Source of the DNA: Mesocentrotus franciscanus
Lineage: Eukaryota > Echinodermata > Echinoidea > Camarodonta > Strongylocentrotidae
NCBI GenBank assembly: GCA_037976565.1
Contig: CP137681.1
Location: 30,384,707 to 30,448,706, forward strand
Length of the DNA: 64,000 bases
Direction of reading: 5' to 3'
Shown here: piece by piece, positions 1 through 11,657 of the stretch
Layout of the letters: every line of letters begins with the position of its first letter
Numbering within the stretch: position 1 is the stretch's first letter
Made by a program: the position numbers and the translations under genes
Notes under the pieces: generated by a model
Databases searched by the model: none
What the model saw: the letters and a program-made list of their open reading frames with translations, nothing else
Told to the model about the DNA's origin: nothing

Positions 1-331
1 ACTGAATCCCATACATGGGAAACGATGTCTGGTTTCACTTTATCAGGGTTGATGGCTATGGTATAGTGTGGTATTCTGATCTTAACAGGTCGGCGAAAGA
101 TCATGTTAGGAGGGTCACATCTGATCCCGTAGCAGGCCACTGATTCATCGTCTTGAATGTCAACACTAGGAGGGTCTCGTAAGAGGGTTAAAGTGATCTT
201 GCACGGGTCATTCTGATGAACAGCCTCCGGGGGAATTAACATCGATACGCCATGTTCTTCTAGTTCGACTACCTGACTGGTATTCATTTCGACTTGAACC
301 GAGACGATGGCAGGTTTTGATGGTTGTTCAT
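1..331 (-). CDS. Ankyrin-ZU5 gene, exon 5: ZU5 domain (partial at window edge)
   Basis: The acceptor ACAACAG lies just right of 331. The translation reads VSVQVEMNTSQVVELEEHGV, then SMLIPPEAV, then YGIRCDPPNMIFRRPVKIRI, and ends VKPDIVSHVWDS at the window edge. The GVSMLIPPEAV and 'P..F..PV.IRIPH' signatures are diagnostic for ZU5, a beta-sandwich found in ankyrins, UNC5, ZO-1 and PIDD. About 110 residues are present, so the domain is nearly complete. Confidence 0.85.
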
Positions 332-3300
332 CTGTTGTTTATTTCAAACATAAGGAAATGAAAGGCTAATAAGAAAAGATATAAACAACAAAGTAAATTC
401 ATGTGCAGATCGGGATAGCCATTGGGATGAAAAACCAATAGTATATTAATATAGTTTTCATTTCAATCTTGTCCACGAAAGAATTGACTTCATCACCATT
501 GGCAAAGGTTATGTTAATTACCCGAAATCTGATATTCAATGCTGGTTTGTAATATGTCAATTAGAGCCTATAATAAATCAATAATGTATGATCCATAACA
601 CTTCTTTATCTATATGTATCCGTTTTCCTATTTTTCTTCCATATGGGGCCTATTCACCTTTTATCTCTCGTATTTGGACCACTGATGAAAACCTGATAGG
701 TGGTTTCTACATGCATGAATTGAATGTAGATTTCGTAAGGGGAAAGTGGGTGAGTAGCGTGTGGGAATGATTAAATGACACAGACAGTGAATTATTATTA
801 TTGTTCTTCGGGATGGAAGACTCACATGCCCGTTCTATAATCATCAATATTCGACTTCAATCCGTGACTTGATGGATAAGAGCAAAATAGAAGTACTTGT
901 TTAGCATTTACGCTGAGAAAAGATTTTTGTGTTTGAAGGATGTTATTACCTCGATAAGACTGGATCTCCTCTAAAGAAGATAATCTGAAATAAATCATAC
1001 GTAAAATACGTGCTTATGTCATTTCTATACAATTTGGGCAGACACTTGAAGGCCAATTATTACTTATTAAATGAGGCTCTAATCTTTGCATTAGGTATGA
1101 AAAGAAGAAAATAATATATGCCTTTGTACCTGATAATCCAAACATTTAAAGAACTACAATTTCAGAATTTTCTCTAAAAAAAGGTGGTAGAAAATATATA
1201 TTTTCTATATGAGTAGAAGGAACACAAATATTAAGTAGTCGACCTTGTAGGCCTGACTTAGAATGCCAGAACAACCATTCTAATAACGCACAATTTAATA
1301 GACCAGTTTGCTAATATATTCAAATTTATGGATGTTTCTTTCCTTGGGACCCAGTGACGAGTTATTCCATTAATCAGTTATTTATAAATGCACTACATTA
1401 CTTAAAATCCAGTTTGTATACATTACTTGTTGATATGTCGGACAAGTCTCGGGCGAGTTTTTAGGTCGTCAAGAACAACCTTTGTTTAAAAAGTAGGTAT
1501 GCCATTTGAATACGTTAGTAAACCAGTTTATATACCTCACTTTAGAAATCTAGCCATCTGATTGGTCGAAATTGGAGTCGTGATTTTAGCCATGCCTGCC
1601 TACCAGTCAAAAGTCTTTTTTTTTAATGCCCGCATGCCCGCCCACCGGTCACTAGTCTTTTAAAAAAATGACCGCATGCCCCGATTAACTGGCCGCATAA
1701 ATTAATTTTGGCGAGATCCCCATTGGTTTAAGTGTAAAACGTTACTTTGTGCGAGCGCGGATACCATACAGTGCGTGTGTGCGATTCCCGAATGATCGTA
1801 ACATTCAGGCAACTTTCTAGCGAAGATTAATAGACAGTGTCACAGATTTTCTGTGATGTTTTAACCAATCTTTACTCAAGAAAAGGATAAGGTAAGAATT
1901 CTTTGTAGATTTTGTTGTAAATTCGGTAAATAAAAGATATATGGACCTGTACTGGCTCTCTTTGGCAGGATGCAACTTCCCCGTGAGCCTATAGAAACAG
2001 CTATGCCTCTCATAGCAGTCAATATATCTTTACTTTTGTCCCACCAACGCATCTACTGTATAATAAACTATTAAAGTTTACATTAAAGTAAGTTGAATCG
2101 CTTTAAAAAAAATGTCATGCCGTTAGCAAATCTAAAAAAGTAAGATCTTTTATCAATCTTTTTCCTAATTATTCAGCGGGACATTGATATTCCTTAAGCC
2201 ATGAAAGAATCACCTCGATAAAATCATCTGTTTGACCACTTCATCCTTGGCATACTGGATTGGTAGGTTACCTGTCTCATCCGTCACATCTAACTCGGCT
2301 CCATTCTCTAGGAGATAAAACACTAAGGCCCTCTCAGGAGATAGTTCGCCCTTGTAATACTCATCAGAGATCTGAAACATACAACCATATAACTTTCATT
2401 CAGTATCGCCTATCAATAATCAGAGTGGATGGCATCATAAGCATGGTTTTACACTGCCTCCTGGATTCATATTTGTGGTCAACCCCATTTACGTTGTAAC
2501 CCCCCCCCCCTCACACACACACAGACACACGCCCACACACCAACGTACACACGTTGGGCCAATCACGGGTATCAGATTCTAGGATTCACTTTTGACCTAG
2601 ATGAGCAGTATATGTCAGTCACACCGCCATAACGACTCCATGTAGACTTCAAAAGTGACCAATATTTGGCCGTAACGTGGCAGAATCCCGTCGGTCTGGT
2701 GTCGATCTCGTTTGTGTTTCTAGGGTATGACTCACCTTTCTTAGTGTGTCGGATTCTTGCACAATTTTCACGCTCTTATAGCAGAGCTTAATGGCTTTAT
2801 GGAGACAAGTCTGGCCGTCAGTTGACTGGATATTGAGATCAGCTCCCTCAGCAACTAACTTCTCAATTGTAGAGGTATGACCGTGTTCTGTGGCAAGATT
2901 GATGTCCGTAAACTCATTCTGTTCGAGCTGGATATAAGTAAATACGCGTCATAAAAACATGAGAATTAATTTGAGAAAATGTTAGGAAAGCCAAATTTCT
3001 GTGAACAAAATTACTGCCATGCGATCAATGTAATTCAACGATTCGAATACGTTTTAAACAAACATAGTAACTTGTCTTTGAATTCCATGCAACATCATTG
3101 AAGTCTAACTGGTGTTATAAGTATGTATGAAATGTTATTGGTGATATATAATGGAGCCGGTCATGTCTAAAAAATCATAATAGGTAACTTTTGCCCAATT
3201 TTCACTTAATTGAAATTCAGTACTTGTTGTTCAACATGCATGTATTGAATTCATCAAGGTCAATTAATTCGACATAACGTGTTTTTTTAAATATATAATT

Positions 3301-6300
3301 TAAATAACTTAAATTTACCTTGAAATTTGAACGGTCGATGAATAGATCAGCGATGAGAGGGTTTCCGAGGAATAAAGACAATTGTAGAGGTGTGTACACG
3401 TGAATGTTTCCTGTGTCAAAACGTGCTCCTGCTGCTAGAAGGACTTTAACGACCTCAAGGTAACCATTCTGAACAGCATGATGTAAAGGCGTCGAACCAT
3501 CGTTATTACCCTTATTCACCTCAGCTCCTTGACTGATAAGATATTTGGTGACATCAAGATGACCCTCGTGAGCAGCAATGTGTAATGCATTCGAACCGTC
3601 ATTTTCTTCCTCATTTACCTCAGCTCCTTGACTAATCAGATATTTGGTGACATCAAGATGACCATTCTTGGCAGCATTGTGTAATGCAGTCCAACCTTCA
3701 TTCTCTCCCTTGTTCACCTCAGCCCCTTGACTGATGAGATATTTGGTGACATCAAGGTGACCCTCCTGAGCAGCAATGTGTAATGCAGTCCTACCGTCAG
3801 TATCTCTCTTATTTACCTTAGCTCCTTGACTGATCATATATTTGGTAACGTCAATATTTCCCTGGAAAGCAGCACTGTGTAATGCAGTCAAACCGTCTTT
3901 ATCTCTTTTATTCACCTCAGCTCCTTGACTGATGAGATATTTGATGACTTCAAGATGACCATTGTTAGCAGCATTGAATAGTGCAGTCCTACCGCCATTA
4001 CAACCTTTATTCAACTCAGCTCCTTGACTGATAAGATATTTGGTGATATCAAGATGACCATTTTGAGCAGCAATGTGTAATGCAGTCCAACCGTCATTTA
4101 CTCCCTTATTAACCTCAGCTCCTTGGCTGGTGAGATATTTGGTGACATCAAGATGACCATTCTTGGCAGCACTGTGTAACGCAGCCCAACCTTCCTTCTC
4201 TCCCTTATTCACATCAGCTCCTTGACTGACGAGATATTTGGTGACATCACGATGACCCTCCTGAGCAGCAAGGTGTAATGCTGTCACACCCACATTATTT
4301 CCCCTATTCACCTCAGCTCCATGACTGATCAGATATTTAGTGACATCAAGGTGACAATACTCAGCAGCACTGTGTAATGCAGTCCAACCTTCATTAGTGC
4401 CCTTATTCACCTCGGCTCCCTGACTAATGAGATATTTGGTAACATCAAGATGACCCTTGAGGGCAGCAAGATGTAATGCAATCCTACCATCAGTATCTCC
4501 CTCAATCACTTCAGCTCCTTGACTGATCAGATATTTGGTGACAGCAAGATGACTATTCTGAGCGGCAAGTTGTAATGCAGTCCAACCGTCTTTATTTTCC
4601 TTATTCACCTCAGCTCCTTGCCTGATAAGGTATTTGGTGACATCAAGATGACCCTCTTGAGCAGCAATGTGTAATGCAGTCCAACCGTCGATTTTTTCCT
4701 TGTTTACCTCAGCTCCTTGGCAGATGAGATATGTGGTGACATCAAGATGACCCTCGTGAGCAGCAATGTGTAATGCAGTCCTACCGTCAGTATCTCTCTT
4801 ATTTACCTTAGCTCCTTGACTGATCATATATTTGGTAACGTCAATATTTCCCTGGAAAGCAGCACTGTGTAATGCAGTCAAACCGTCTTTATCTCTCTTA
4901 TTCACCTCAGCTCCTTGACTGATGAGATATTTGATGACTTCAAGATGACCATTGTTAGCAGCATTGAATAGTGCAGTCCTGCCGCCATTACAACCTTTAT
5001 TCAACTCAGCACCTTGACTGATAAGATATTTGGTGATATCAAGATGACCATTTTGAGCAGCAATGTGTAATGCAGTCCAACCGTCATTACTCCCTTATTC
5101 ACCTCAGCTCCTTGGCTGATGAGATATTTGGTGACATCAAGATGACCATTCTTGGCAGCACTGTGTAATGCAGTCCAACCTTCATTCTCTCCCTTATTCA
5201 CCTCAGCTCCTTGACTGACGAGATATTTGGTGACATCAAGATGACCCTCCTGAGCAGCAAGGCGTAATGCAGTCACACCCACATTATTTCCTTATTCACC
5301 TCAGCTCCATGACTGATCAGATATTTAGTGACATCAAGATGACAATACTCAGCAGCACTGTGTAATGCAGTCCAACCTTCATTAGTGCCCTTATTCACCT
5401 CGGCTCCCTGACTGATGAGATATTTGGTAATATCAAGATGACCCTTGAGGGCAGCAAGATGTAATGCAATCCTACCATCAGTATCTCTCTTAATCACTTC
5501 AGCTCCTTGACTGATCAGATATTTGGTGACAGCAAGATGACTATTCTGAGCGGCAAGTTGTAATGCAGTCCAACCGTCTTTATTTTCCTTATTCACCTCA
5601 GCTCCTTGCCTGATAAGGTATTTGGTGACATCAAGATGACCCTCTTGAGCAGCAATGTGTAATGCAGTCCAACCGTCATTTTCTCCCTTGTTTACCTCAG
5701 CTCCTTGGCAGATGAGATATGTGGTGACATCAAGATGACCATTCATGGCCGCACTGTGCAATGCAGTCCAACCTTCATTCTCTCCCTTATTCACATCAGC
5801 TCCTTGACTGACGAGATATTTGGTGACATCAAGATGACCCTCCTGAGCAGCAAGGCGTAATGCAGTCACACCCACATGATTGCCCTTATTCACCTCAGCT
5901 CCTTGACTGATCAGATATTTAGTGACATCAAGATGACCATTCTGAGCAGAAAGTTCTAATGCAGGCCAACCGCTATTATTTCCCTTATTCACCTCAGCTC
6001 CTTGACTGATAAGATATTTGGTGACATCAAGATGACCCTCGTGAGCAGCAATGTGTAATGCAGTCCAACCGTCAGTTTCTCCCTCATTTACCTCAGCTCC
6101 TTGACTGATCAGACATTGGGTGACATCAAGATGACCATTTATGACCGCACTGTGTAATGCAGTCCAACTTTCATTCTCCCCCTTGTTCACATCAGCTCCT
6201 TGACTGACGAGATATTTGGTGACATCAAGATGACCCTCCTGAGCAGCAAGGTGTAATGCAGTCACACCCACATTATTTCCCTTATTCACCTCAGCTCCTT

Positions 6301-6871
6301 GACTGATCAGATATTTAGTGACATCAAGATGACCATTCTGAGCAGCAAGTTCTAATGCAGTACAACCGTCATTATTTCCCTTATTCACCTCAGCTCTTTG
6401 ACTGATAAGATATTTTGTAACATCAAGATGACCATTCTGAGCAGCAAGTTGTAATGCAGTCTGACCGCCATTATTTCCCTTATTCACCTCAGCTCCTTGA
6501 CTGATAAAATGCCGTACTACCTCAATATGGCCATTCCGTACCGCGCTGTATAATGCAAAGCAGCCGTCCTTGTCTTCTTTGTTCATATTAGCTCCATGGC
6601 GGAGTATAACTTTCGTTGCTTTAAGACGTCCGAGTGATGCAGCAAGATGTAAGGGTGTTTGTCCATCTGGAGTCGCCTTCTCCACATCAGCGCCTTGGTG
6701 TATGAGATACTCAAAGATATTCTCCTGGTCATACTGGACCGCTAGGTGTAAGGGTGTGTTTCCATCTTGGTCTGTCTGGTTTATGTTAGAACCCTGTTTT
6801 AGCAGTTCTTTTACATTTTTGATTTTACCCCTCAATGCTGCCTCATGAAGCTGTTGATTTTTGTCCCCCAT
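1..6871 (-). CDS. Ankyrin-repeat/ZU5 protein gene (partial, five exons, runs off left edge)
   Basis: Minus-strand gene rebuilt from five exons whose splice phases all agree: 6871-3319, 2927-2736, 2371-2214, 984-950 and 331-1. The protein begins MGDKNQQLHEAALRGKIKNV, has about 35 ankyrin repeats in the first coding exon, two or three diverged ankyrin units in exons 2-3, a 12-residue linker exon and then a ZU5 domain. ANK-ZU5 proteins (ankyrins, UNC5/PIDD-like and many sea urchin ANK-ZU5-death proteins) are cytoplasmic scaffolds or signalling adaptors; a UPA or death domain would be expected beyond the left edge but is not visible. Two single-base deletions in exon 1 (near 5290 and 5088) break the frame, so this is either a pseudogene or carries assembly errors. 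The reading of the domains is firm; function is inference. Confidence 0.88.
332..949 (-). other. Intron of the ankyrin-ZU5 gene
   Basis: AT-rich sequence between the micro-exon and the ZU5 exon. No further exon, RNA or clear repeat was seen. Confidence 0.6.
950..984 (-). CDS. Ankyrin-ZU5 gene, 35-bp micro-exon 4 (linker)
   Basis: Acceptor TTTATTTCAG and donor GTAATAAC frame a 35-bp exon. It takes the two bases left by exon 3 and leaves one base, which is what the ZU5 exon needs, and translates as RLSSLEEIQSYR. Without this exon the join from exon 3 to the ZU5 exon would hit a stop (AGA TGA). That phase match is the main support for so short an exon. Confidence 0.7.
985..2213 (-). other. Intron of the ankyrin-ZU5 gene with a short degenerate direct repeat
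   Basis: Holds two diverged copies of a sequence like ATGCCYGCMTRCCMGYCAnnAGTCTTTT at about 1590-1670 (GCATGCCCG motifs repeated three times). No exon was seen; the small plus-strand frames are not supported by coding signs. Confidence 0.5.
2214..2371 (-). CDS. Ankyrin-ZU5 gene, exon 3 (last ankyrin unit)
   Basis: 158 bp between a TTTCAG acceptor and a GTGATT donor, starting in phase 0 and leaving two bases for the next exon. The translation includes SPERALVFYLLENGAELDVT and ETGNLPIQYAKDEVVKQMIL, an ankyrin-like unit typical of the end of the array in sea urchin ANK-ZU5 proteins. Confidence 0.78.
2498..2545. repeat. C-run and (CA)n microsatellite
   Basis: A run of about 12 C followed by CA dinucleotides with G/C interruptions, within an intron of the ankyrin-ZU5 gene. 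Confidence 0.85.
2736..2927 (-). CDS. Ankyrin-ZU5 gene, exon 2 (diverged ankyrin repeats)
   Basis: Bounded by an acceptor ending in CCAG on its 5' side and a GTGAG donor. It is exactly 64 codons, phase 0 at both ends. The translation contains FTDINLATEHGHTSTIEKLV and ADLNIQSTDGQTCLHKAIKL, two recognisable ankyrin helix-turn-helix units that lack the NKG consensus of the first exon. It joins in frame to the NFK codons of exon 1. Confidence 0.82.
3319..6871 (-). CDS. First coding exon: ~35 tandem ankyrin repeats, with two frameshifts
   Basis: About 1185 codons after allowing for two missing bases, i.e. close to 36 units of 33 residues. The N-terminal three or four repeats are diverged (GNTPLHLAVQYDQENIFEYL); the rest share a consensus of the form DGWTALHxAAQxGHLDVTKY-LISQGAEVNKG. 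Frame 1 stays open from 6871 to about 5290, where one C is missing compared with sister repeats (near 6277). The next frame is open to about 5088, where one T is missing compared with the sister copy near 4100. The third frame then stays open to the donor at 3318/3317 (AAG then GTAAAT on the minus strand). The start was chosen because it is the first ATG of the open frame and is followed directly by repeat 1. The exon is coding-like throughout apart from the two deletions. Confidence 0.88.
3770..5745 (-). repeat. Tandem ~990-bp higher-order duplication of ten ankyrin repeats
   Basis: Sequence at 3781 recurs at 4771 (offset 990 = 10 x 99 bp). Sequence at 4321 recurs at 5309 (offset 988, because the two single-base deletions lie between). 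Matching extends from about 3770-4757 to about 4760-5745 and is far closer than between ordinary neighbouring repeats; for example the unusual repeat with FNAANNGHLEVIKY followed by FQGNIDVTKYMISQGAKVNK appears in both. This points to a recent unequal exchange or replication slip of a ten-repeat block. Confidence 0.85.
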
Positions 6872-6900
6872 ACTTGAAGGAGTACCGATTTACCAGACAT

Positions 6901-6909
6901 CCTTATATA
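6901..6909 (-). promoter_or_regulatory. Possible TATA box upstream of the ankyrin-ZU5 gene
   Basis: On the minus strand the sequence reads GCTATATAAGG about 30 bp before the ATG at 6871. The spacing leaves almost no room for a 5' UTR, so the true start of transcription, or the ATG, may differ. Confidence 0.3.
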
Positions 6910-9500
6910 GCACAGTTCCATCGCCTAATTTTCTCTCTAAATGCTCGATTTCGAAATGTTACGATTAAGAATGTAAATCTTTTGTAGCAGACAAACCAGT
7001 TGCATTCTGCATGTTACAAGCATCAGCATACAACACACTGATTTTTTTCCTCGCAATTTGCAGTTTTTTGTTGTTGTCGTTTCCAACAAGTTCCAAAGTC
7101 CAGTGCAGTGAACTAAGTCGTAATTTAAATATCTGTAATTCTTATTCAATCTTTCTCCTCTTTTCTTTTGCTATTTTTGGGCAATTATGAATATTTAAAT
7201 AAATATAAAACGAGTGTATTTCTGGAACACCCCCTTCCATTTCACTCTAAACTAAAGGGTGGAAACATATTTTGTTCTGTTCGCCGATTCAAGTAGACAT
7301 ACATTCACATGAAACTACGTAGAAACATTTTCAAGGAGGGAAATGGTCTTGCCCAATGATTGAGAAACAGTCCATATTTTACATGTTTTATGACACAATT
7401 CGTTATACAGAAGCATGAATTTGCCCCCTAATGACGTATCTTACTACAACATTATTAAAATACTAACTATGCGTGGAGGATGCTAATTCCTATCCTTTGA
7501 TAATTGAACTACTCATGAACAAAGCAAATATTAACGCTGATTATGGCACTAGGTATGGTAATGATAATGCGGTGAAGGTTGGGACAAAGTCTGATTGAAG
7601 ATAATCATAGTTGTGATAACAACGACGACGATGATGCGTACAGTATTTTAATGATTATGTCGATCACGGTAATGTAGGTGAAGATGATGATGGTGAATTA
7701 TTTCCGGTCAACAGTATTTATCCGTTGCATTGCAGTCCATGGAGAGGGTATGTCTTAGCAAAATACATTTGTACAAAGTCCTCTTCTTTATGAAAGTCCT
7801 GGTTGAAAAGAAGTCAACGCAGTGTAGTGACCTTGGGTTGGACATTAATATTCAGTCCTATAGCCACGTCTACCGGGTAGGCTTAGGTTGACTGGGTGCT
7901 TTTCTGAGAACGTTAAATTGTTTCGTTGGATTATGGTACACATACATTTGTAAATGTTTATTAATATTTACCGCGATGCATAGTTACACATCGAATGGAG
8001 AGAGCAAGAAAAGAGACATAATTGTATAAATATAAAATTCCATGAAGGGATCCTATTCCCTCGGTGGGACAGGTCCAAAATAATGTTTGAAACTTTCGTA
8101 TTTAGTGGGAAGAGGCCCTGCTACAGCAAAACTCATAAACTGATTTCTTGTTTACACATGGGTCGAGAAATACGCGAATTATACGACGTTTCGAAGACAC
8201 GATTAAATAGATTACAGTGGAAAAAAAAATTCCTTGCTTGATTCTTGCAGCCATGGAGCAGCATTTCAATTCAATTTCTTCAATTTCATATGTATTACAC
8301 TGAGGTTATCATGGCATTGCCTCGATTACAAATTTGAATGCATACAATGCATATAATATAGCCTACATAGACAAGTTTGTAAATTAATGGACACCTTTTA
8401 CCCCATTGCAAACTATTGCCTGAGACAGCTTCTTCTACTTCAGTGGTCAACTCGCTTACATACATTCATTAGGGAAAGACTTGTGCTCACTGCTAAGTTT
8501 TGTTGTTGTAAGGAATTCTGCGAGTGATTTTGATTTTTGACCTGGTTAGAATGACACACGTCTTTTCCCTTTGTCAAATACCAATGGTAGCAGTTTACAG
8601 TCTTCTGGACTCGATTATTTCCCGCTTACATGACGTATGTTGCATCTCAGTAAAGGGTTACTGTACTTAATTATCTATGATCCCATCATGAAAGGGAAAA
8701 TATGTACATTGATTGGAAGGAATGCAAAACACAATGCAAGTGTATTGTAGATCAATTGAATTTTTTTCATGATTGGATGTGGTTTCATGCACAATGTTTT
8801 GATGCTAACCCATACAGTGCCATTAATGCACTATAGTTCAGACCCTGCACGTAAATCCCGTACATTATTCTGCCTGGTATTCTTAGAGTTATTTTCCCCT
8901 TTTGATTATGTGGCGCCTGTTTTTGGCATCGCTTCAGATACTGAAGGGCCTACCATTGTGGTGCGTGTGTACACTCCATGAACTATATCCTCGCTGTTAT
9001 TCAGTTGGCGACAAAATAAAATTCACGAAGCGAAAAAGGCTTCCTGGCTTATCTCTTTACAAAAAAACAAACAAAGAATTGAACTCTATCATTTCGAGAA
9101 AAAATGTCGTTATGAGTGGAATGAAATATAGACAGGGGTGAATCAAGCACCGAATGGTTTGACATAATATATGCTCAACCAAAAGCATAGATAGAAATAA
9201 GAACATTTGAGTTGTAAAAAGATGAACTTGTAAAAGAGATTGTAGAATGTCTGGCTATAGTACGGTAAGGATATAATTCTTGGCTCTTTATCCAAAGTGA
9301 AACCGTTCAACAACTTGGTAAATGGAACAGGTTAGAGCCAGTATAATTATGAATACACATTAACGTTTGACAGTGACCAAGGTATAGGTGATCAGATTAT
9401 AGGTATGTGTTCTCTACCTATTTTCGACAACGATGAAAGACTAACCTTTCGTGTGTGTGTGGGGTGGGGGTACTATTTATTGCATAGGCTTAGGAAGGTT
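6910..9500. other. Intergenic stretch without recognisable genes
   Basis: AT-rich unique-looking sequence. Short frames here (at about 6937-7149 minus, 8769-8981 plus and 8902-9141 plus) show no domain, splice support or codon bias. A weak GAT/GAC-rich patch lies at 7560-7700. No gene can be supported. Confidence 0.55.
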
Positions 9501-9504
9501 TTTA

Positions 9505-9870
9505 GGATGAGGGGGGGGGGGGCTCGGCCGCTGGCACAGTGCCCCATTCACACTCTTTCAGATACCCCCAAAGTGCCCATTTTCCTTTTTAAGAACTGCC
9601 CCTTCCCCTTCTAATAAATACTACTTTTCACCTCTGATATGTGCCCTTTTTATTTTGACAGGTGCCCCTTTTCCTCTTTGACAAGTACAATATTTTCTTC
9701 AAATTGGTGCAATCAGGTGCAAGAAGTGCCCCATTTTCACGTCTGATAATTGCTCGTTTACTTTGGCACGTGCACCATTTCTTTTCTAATAACTGTCCTT
9801 TTCCTTCTGTTTAGTGCATACTTTTCCTTTCTCTATAACATGCACCCCTTATCCAAAGCGACTTAAGAGT
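9505..9870 (+). repeat. Degenerate ~30-bp minisatellite (TGCCCCTTTTC..CTCTGATAA type)
   Basis: Roughly ten or more units in which (G/A)TGCCC(C)(A/T)TTT is followed by a pyrimidine tract and TCTRATAAnT. The same unit is seen at 18337-18410 (same sense) and reversed at 18440-18530, so it is a dispersed family. Confidence 0.6.
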
Positions 9871-9892
9871 CCCTTATACTTTAATTTTCCCT

Positions 9893-11110
9893 AGAGCTCG
9901 TTCGCTACGCTCACTTGCATTTACAGTTGTAATAATGTTGCTACTTATAAAGGAACTTTTCAGTCTTTCTTCAATAGATTGTGCTTAAAACTCACCAGGG
10001 TTTGAATTTTGTCCTCTTTATAATCTATCTGGTAATGTTGTCAGTCGTGAGTTAAGAGCAGAATAGTCTTCATCAAGCTGTTGCCATTGCTGTAATTTGT
10101 CCTTAGTCTCAAACAAGGTCTTTCCTCTTCTTCCTTGAGACGACCAATATGAGCAAGGTCATCTCCCCCAGTATGAGATGTTATTTTTCACACTGCGACC
10201 TCACAAATCTTAAAAATTGTGCTCGCTCGCTTCGCTCGATCGAAAATCAATATTCAGACCATCACACCCAGCTGCAAAGTATGTTGCTTAAGCAGTTTCT
10301 TGTACCACGTAAAGAAGAAACAAATATTGATGTCATCATTGGTAGTGTAATCACAATCATGACGATGTAGGGGTATATACTAATGTCTAAAAATAGTGTA
10401 TGTTCACTTAGCGGTTTCCCTCTGTAGATGCCCCTTTTTCCAGAAAGTGCAATTTTTGGTCCCCCACACTTTGGAAGGCGCTCCACCGACTCTGGTGGTG
10501 GGTGCGGGAGGGGTTTTACCGACTCCAGCGCGAAGCGCGGAAGCTGTCGCAATTTCGACTTAGTACTCGAATTTTGTTATTTTTTCTGTTGGGGACCGGG
10601 GGGAAATTCAATGAATTATTGATAATTTATTGCATTTTGTTGTTGTTTTTTATTTGTGGGGGCTGCTCCCTACCCTAGCCCCCGCTGCGCACAGTCATGA
10701 TTCAGTGGCAAAGCAATGGCCTCGTGACTGTGAGGCCCCAGGATCAAAACCGTGTCGATGTGCTATATTAGTGCCCTTTTGTGAGGCATTAATCCTCATT
10801 ACTGTCATTTATGACTTAAGGGCGTAGGTCCCCTAGTTGATAAGCATAGTAGCATACACATGCTTTAGCAGTCACGCAAAACAAACACTCGCAAATTATT
10901 ATTCAATAAAATCTGAGAATGTATACTATTATCTAGATCTATTAGGAATAAATCATTGTCAAAATAATTCCATAAATTTGGGTAAAAAAAATATTCCAAC
11001 TTTATGAGCAACAGTGTACATCACTTTGTGTATTTTAATGTCGAAATAACATTTTAGAGAAAGTGAAAAGTATTTGCCTCCCTCGCTTTGCTCGCTCGCA
11101 AAATTTAGAA
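9893..11110. repeat. Dispersed-repeat debris with recurrent CTCGCTTCGCTCG motifs
   Basis: Short GC-rich motifs of the CTCGCT(T/A)CGCTC type occur at about 9893-9915, 10220-10242, 10523-10545 and 11083-11100 in otherwise AT-rich DNA. Such motifs are common in dispersed invertebrate repeats. No open reading frame of note is present. Confidence 0.4.
10690..10890 (+). repeat. Diverged tRNA-derived SINE copy
   Basis: Matches in order the better preserved element at 60766-60955: a TTCAGTGGCAAAGCAATGGCC head, CTCGTGACTGTGAGGCCCCA, then TAGTGCCCTTT, AAGGCRTTAATCCTCATTAC, CTTAAGGGCGTAGGTCCCC and ACACATGCTTTAGCA. Diverged and probably inactive. Confidence 0.6.
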
Positions 11111-11125
11111 ACGGGATAGTATCAG

Positions 11126-11625
11126 NNNNNNNNNNNNNNNNNNNNNNNNNNNNNNNNNNNNNNNNNNNNNNNNNNNNNNNNNNNNNNNNNNNNNNNNNNN
11201 NNNNNNNNNNNNNNNNNNNNNNNNNNNNNNNNNNNNNNNNNNNNNNNNNNNNNNNNNNNNNNNNNNNNNNNNNNNNNNNNNNNNNNNNNNNNNNNNNNNN
11301 NNNNNNNNNNNNNNNNNNNNNNNNNNNNNNNNNNNNNNNNNNNNNNNNNNNNNNNNNNNNNNNNNNNNNNNNNNNNNNNNNNNNNNNNNNNNNNNNNNNN
11401 NNNNNNNNNNNNNNNNNNNNNNNNNNNNNNNNNNNNNNNNNNNNNNNNNNNNNNNNNNNNNNNNNNNNNNNNNNNNNNNNNNNNNNNNNNNNNNNNNNNN
11501 NNNNNNNNNNNNNNNNNNNNNNNNNNNNNNNNNNNNNNNNNNNNNNNNNNNNNNNNNNNNNNNNNNNNNNNNNNNNNNNNNNNNNNNNNNNNNNNNNNNN
11601 NNNNNNNNNNNNNNNNNNNNNNNNN
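11126..11625. other. Assembly gap (500 N)
   Basis: Exactly 500 N. The gap is immediately followed by CAT/CAC microsatellite. Confidence 0.99.
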
Positions 11626-11657
11626 CATCATCATCATCACCACCATCACCATCATCA
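11626..11657 (+). repeat. (CAT/CAC)n microsatellite at the 5' edge of a LINE
   Basis: CATCATCATCATCACCACCATC and similar. It abuts the presumed 5' end of the LINE that follows, and the same CAT/CAC repeat resumes at the LINE's 3' end (16586). Confidence 0.85.

Noticed and set aside
588..770. Small plus-strand frame within an ankyrin-ZU5 intron
   Set aside because: No domain, no splice context; consistent with chance.
6570..6848. Plus-strand frame opposite the ankyrin exon
   Set aside because: Antisense shadow of the ankyrin coding exon; no coding character of its own.
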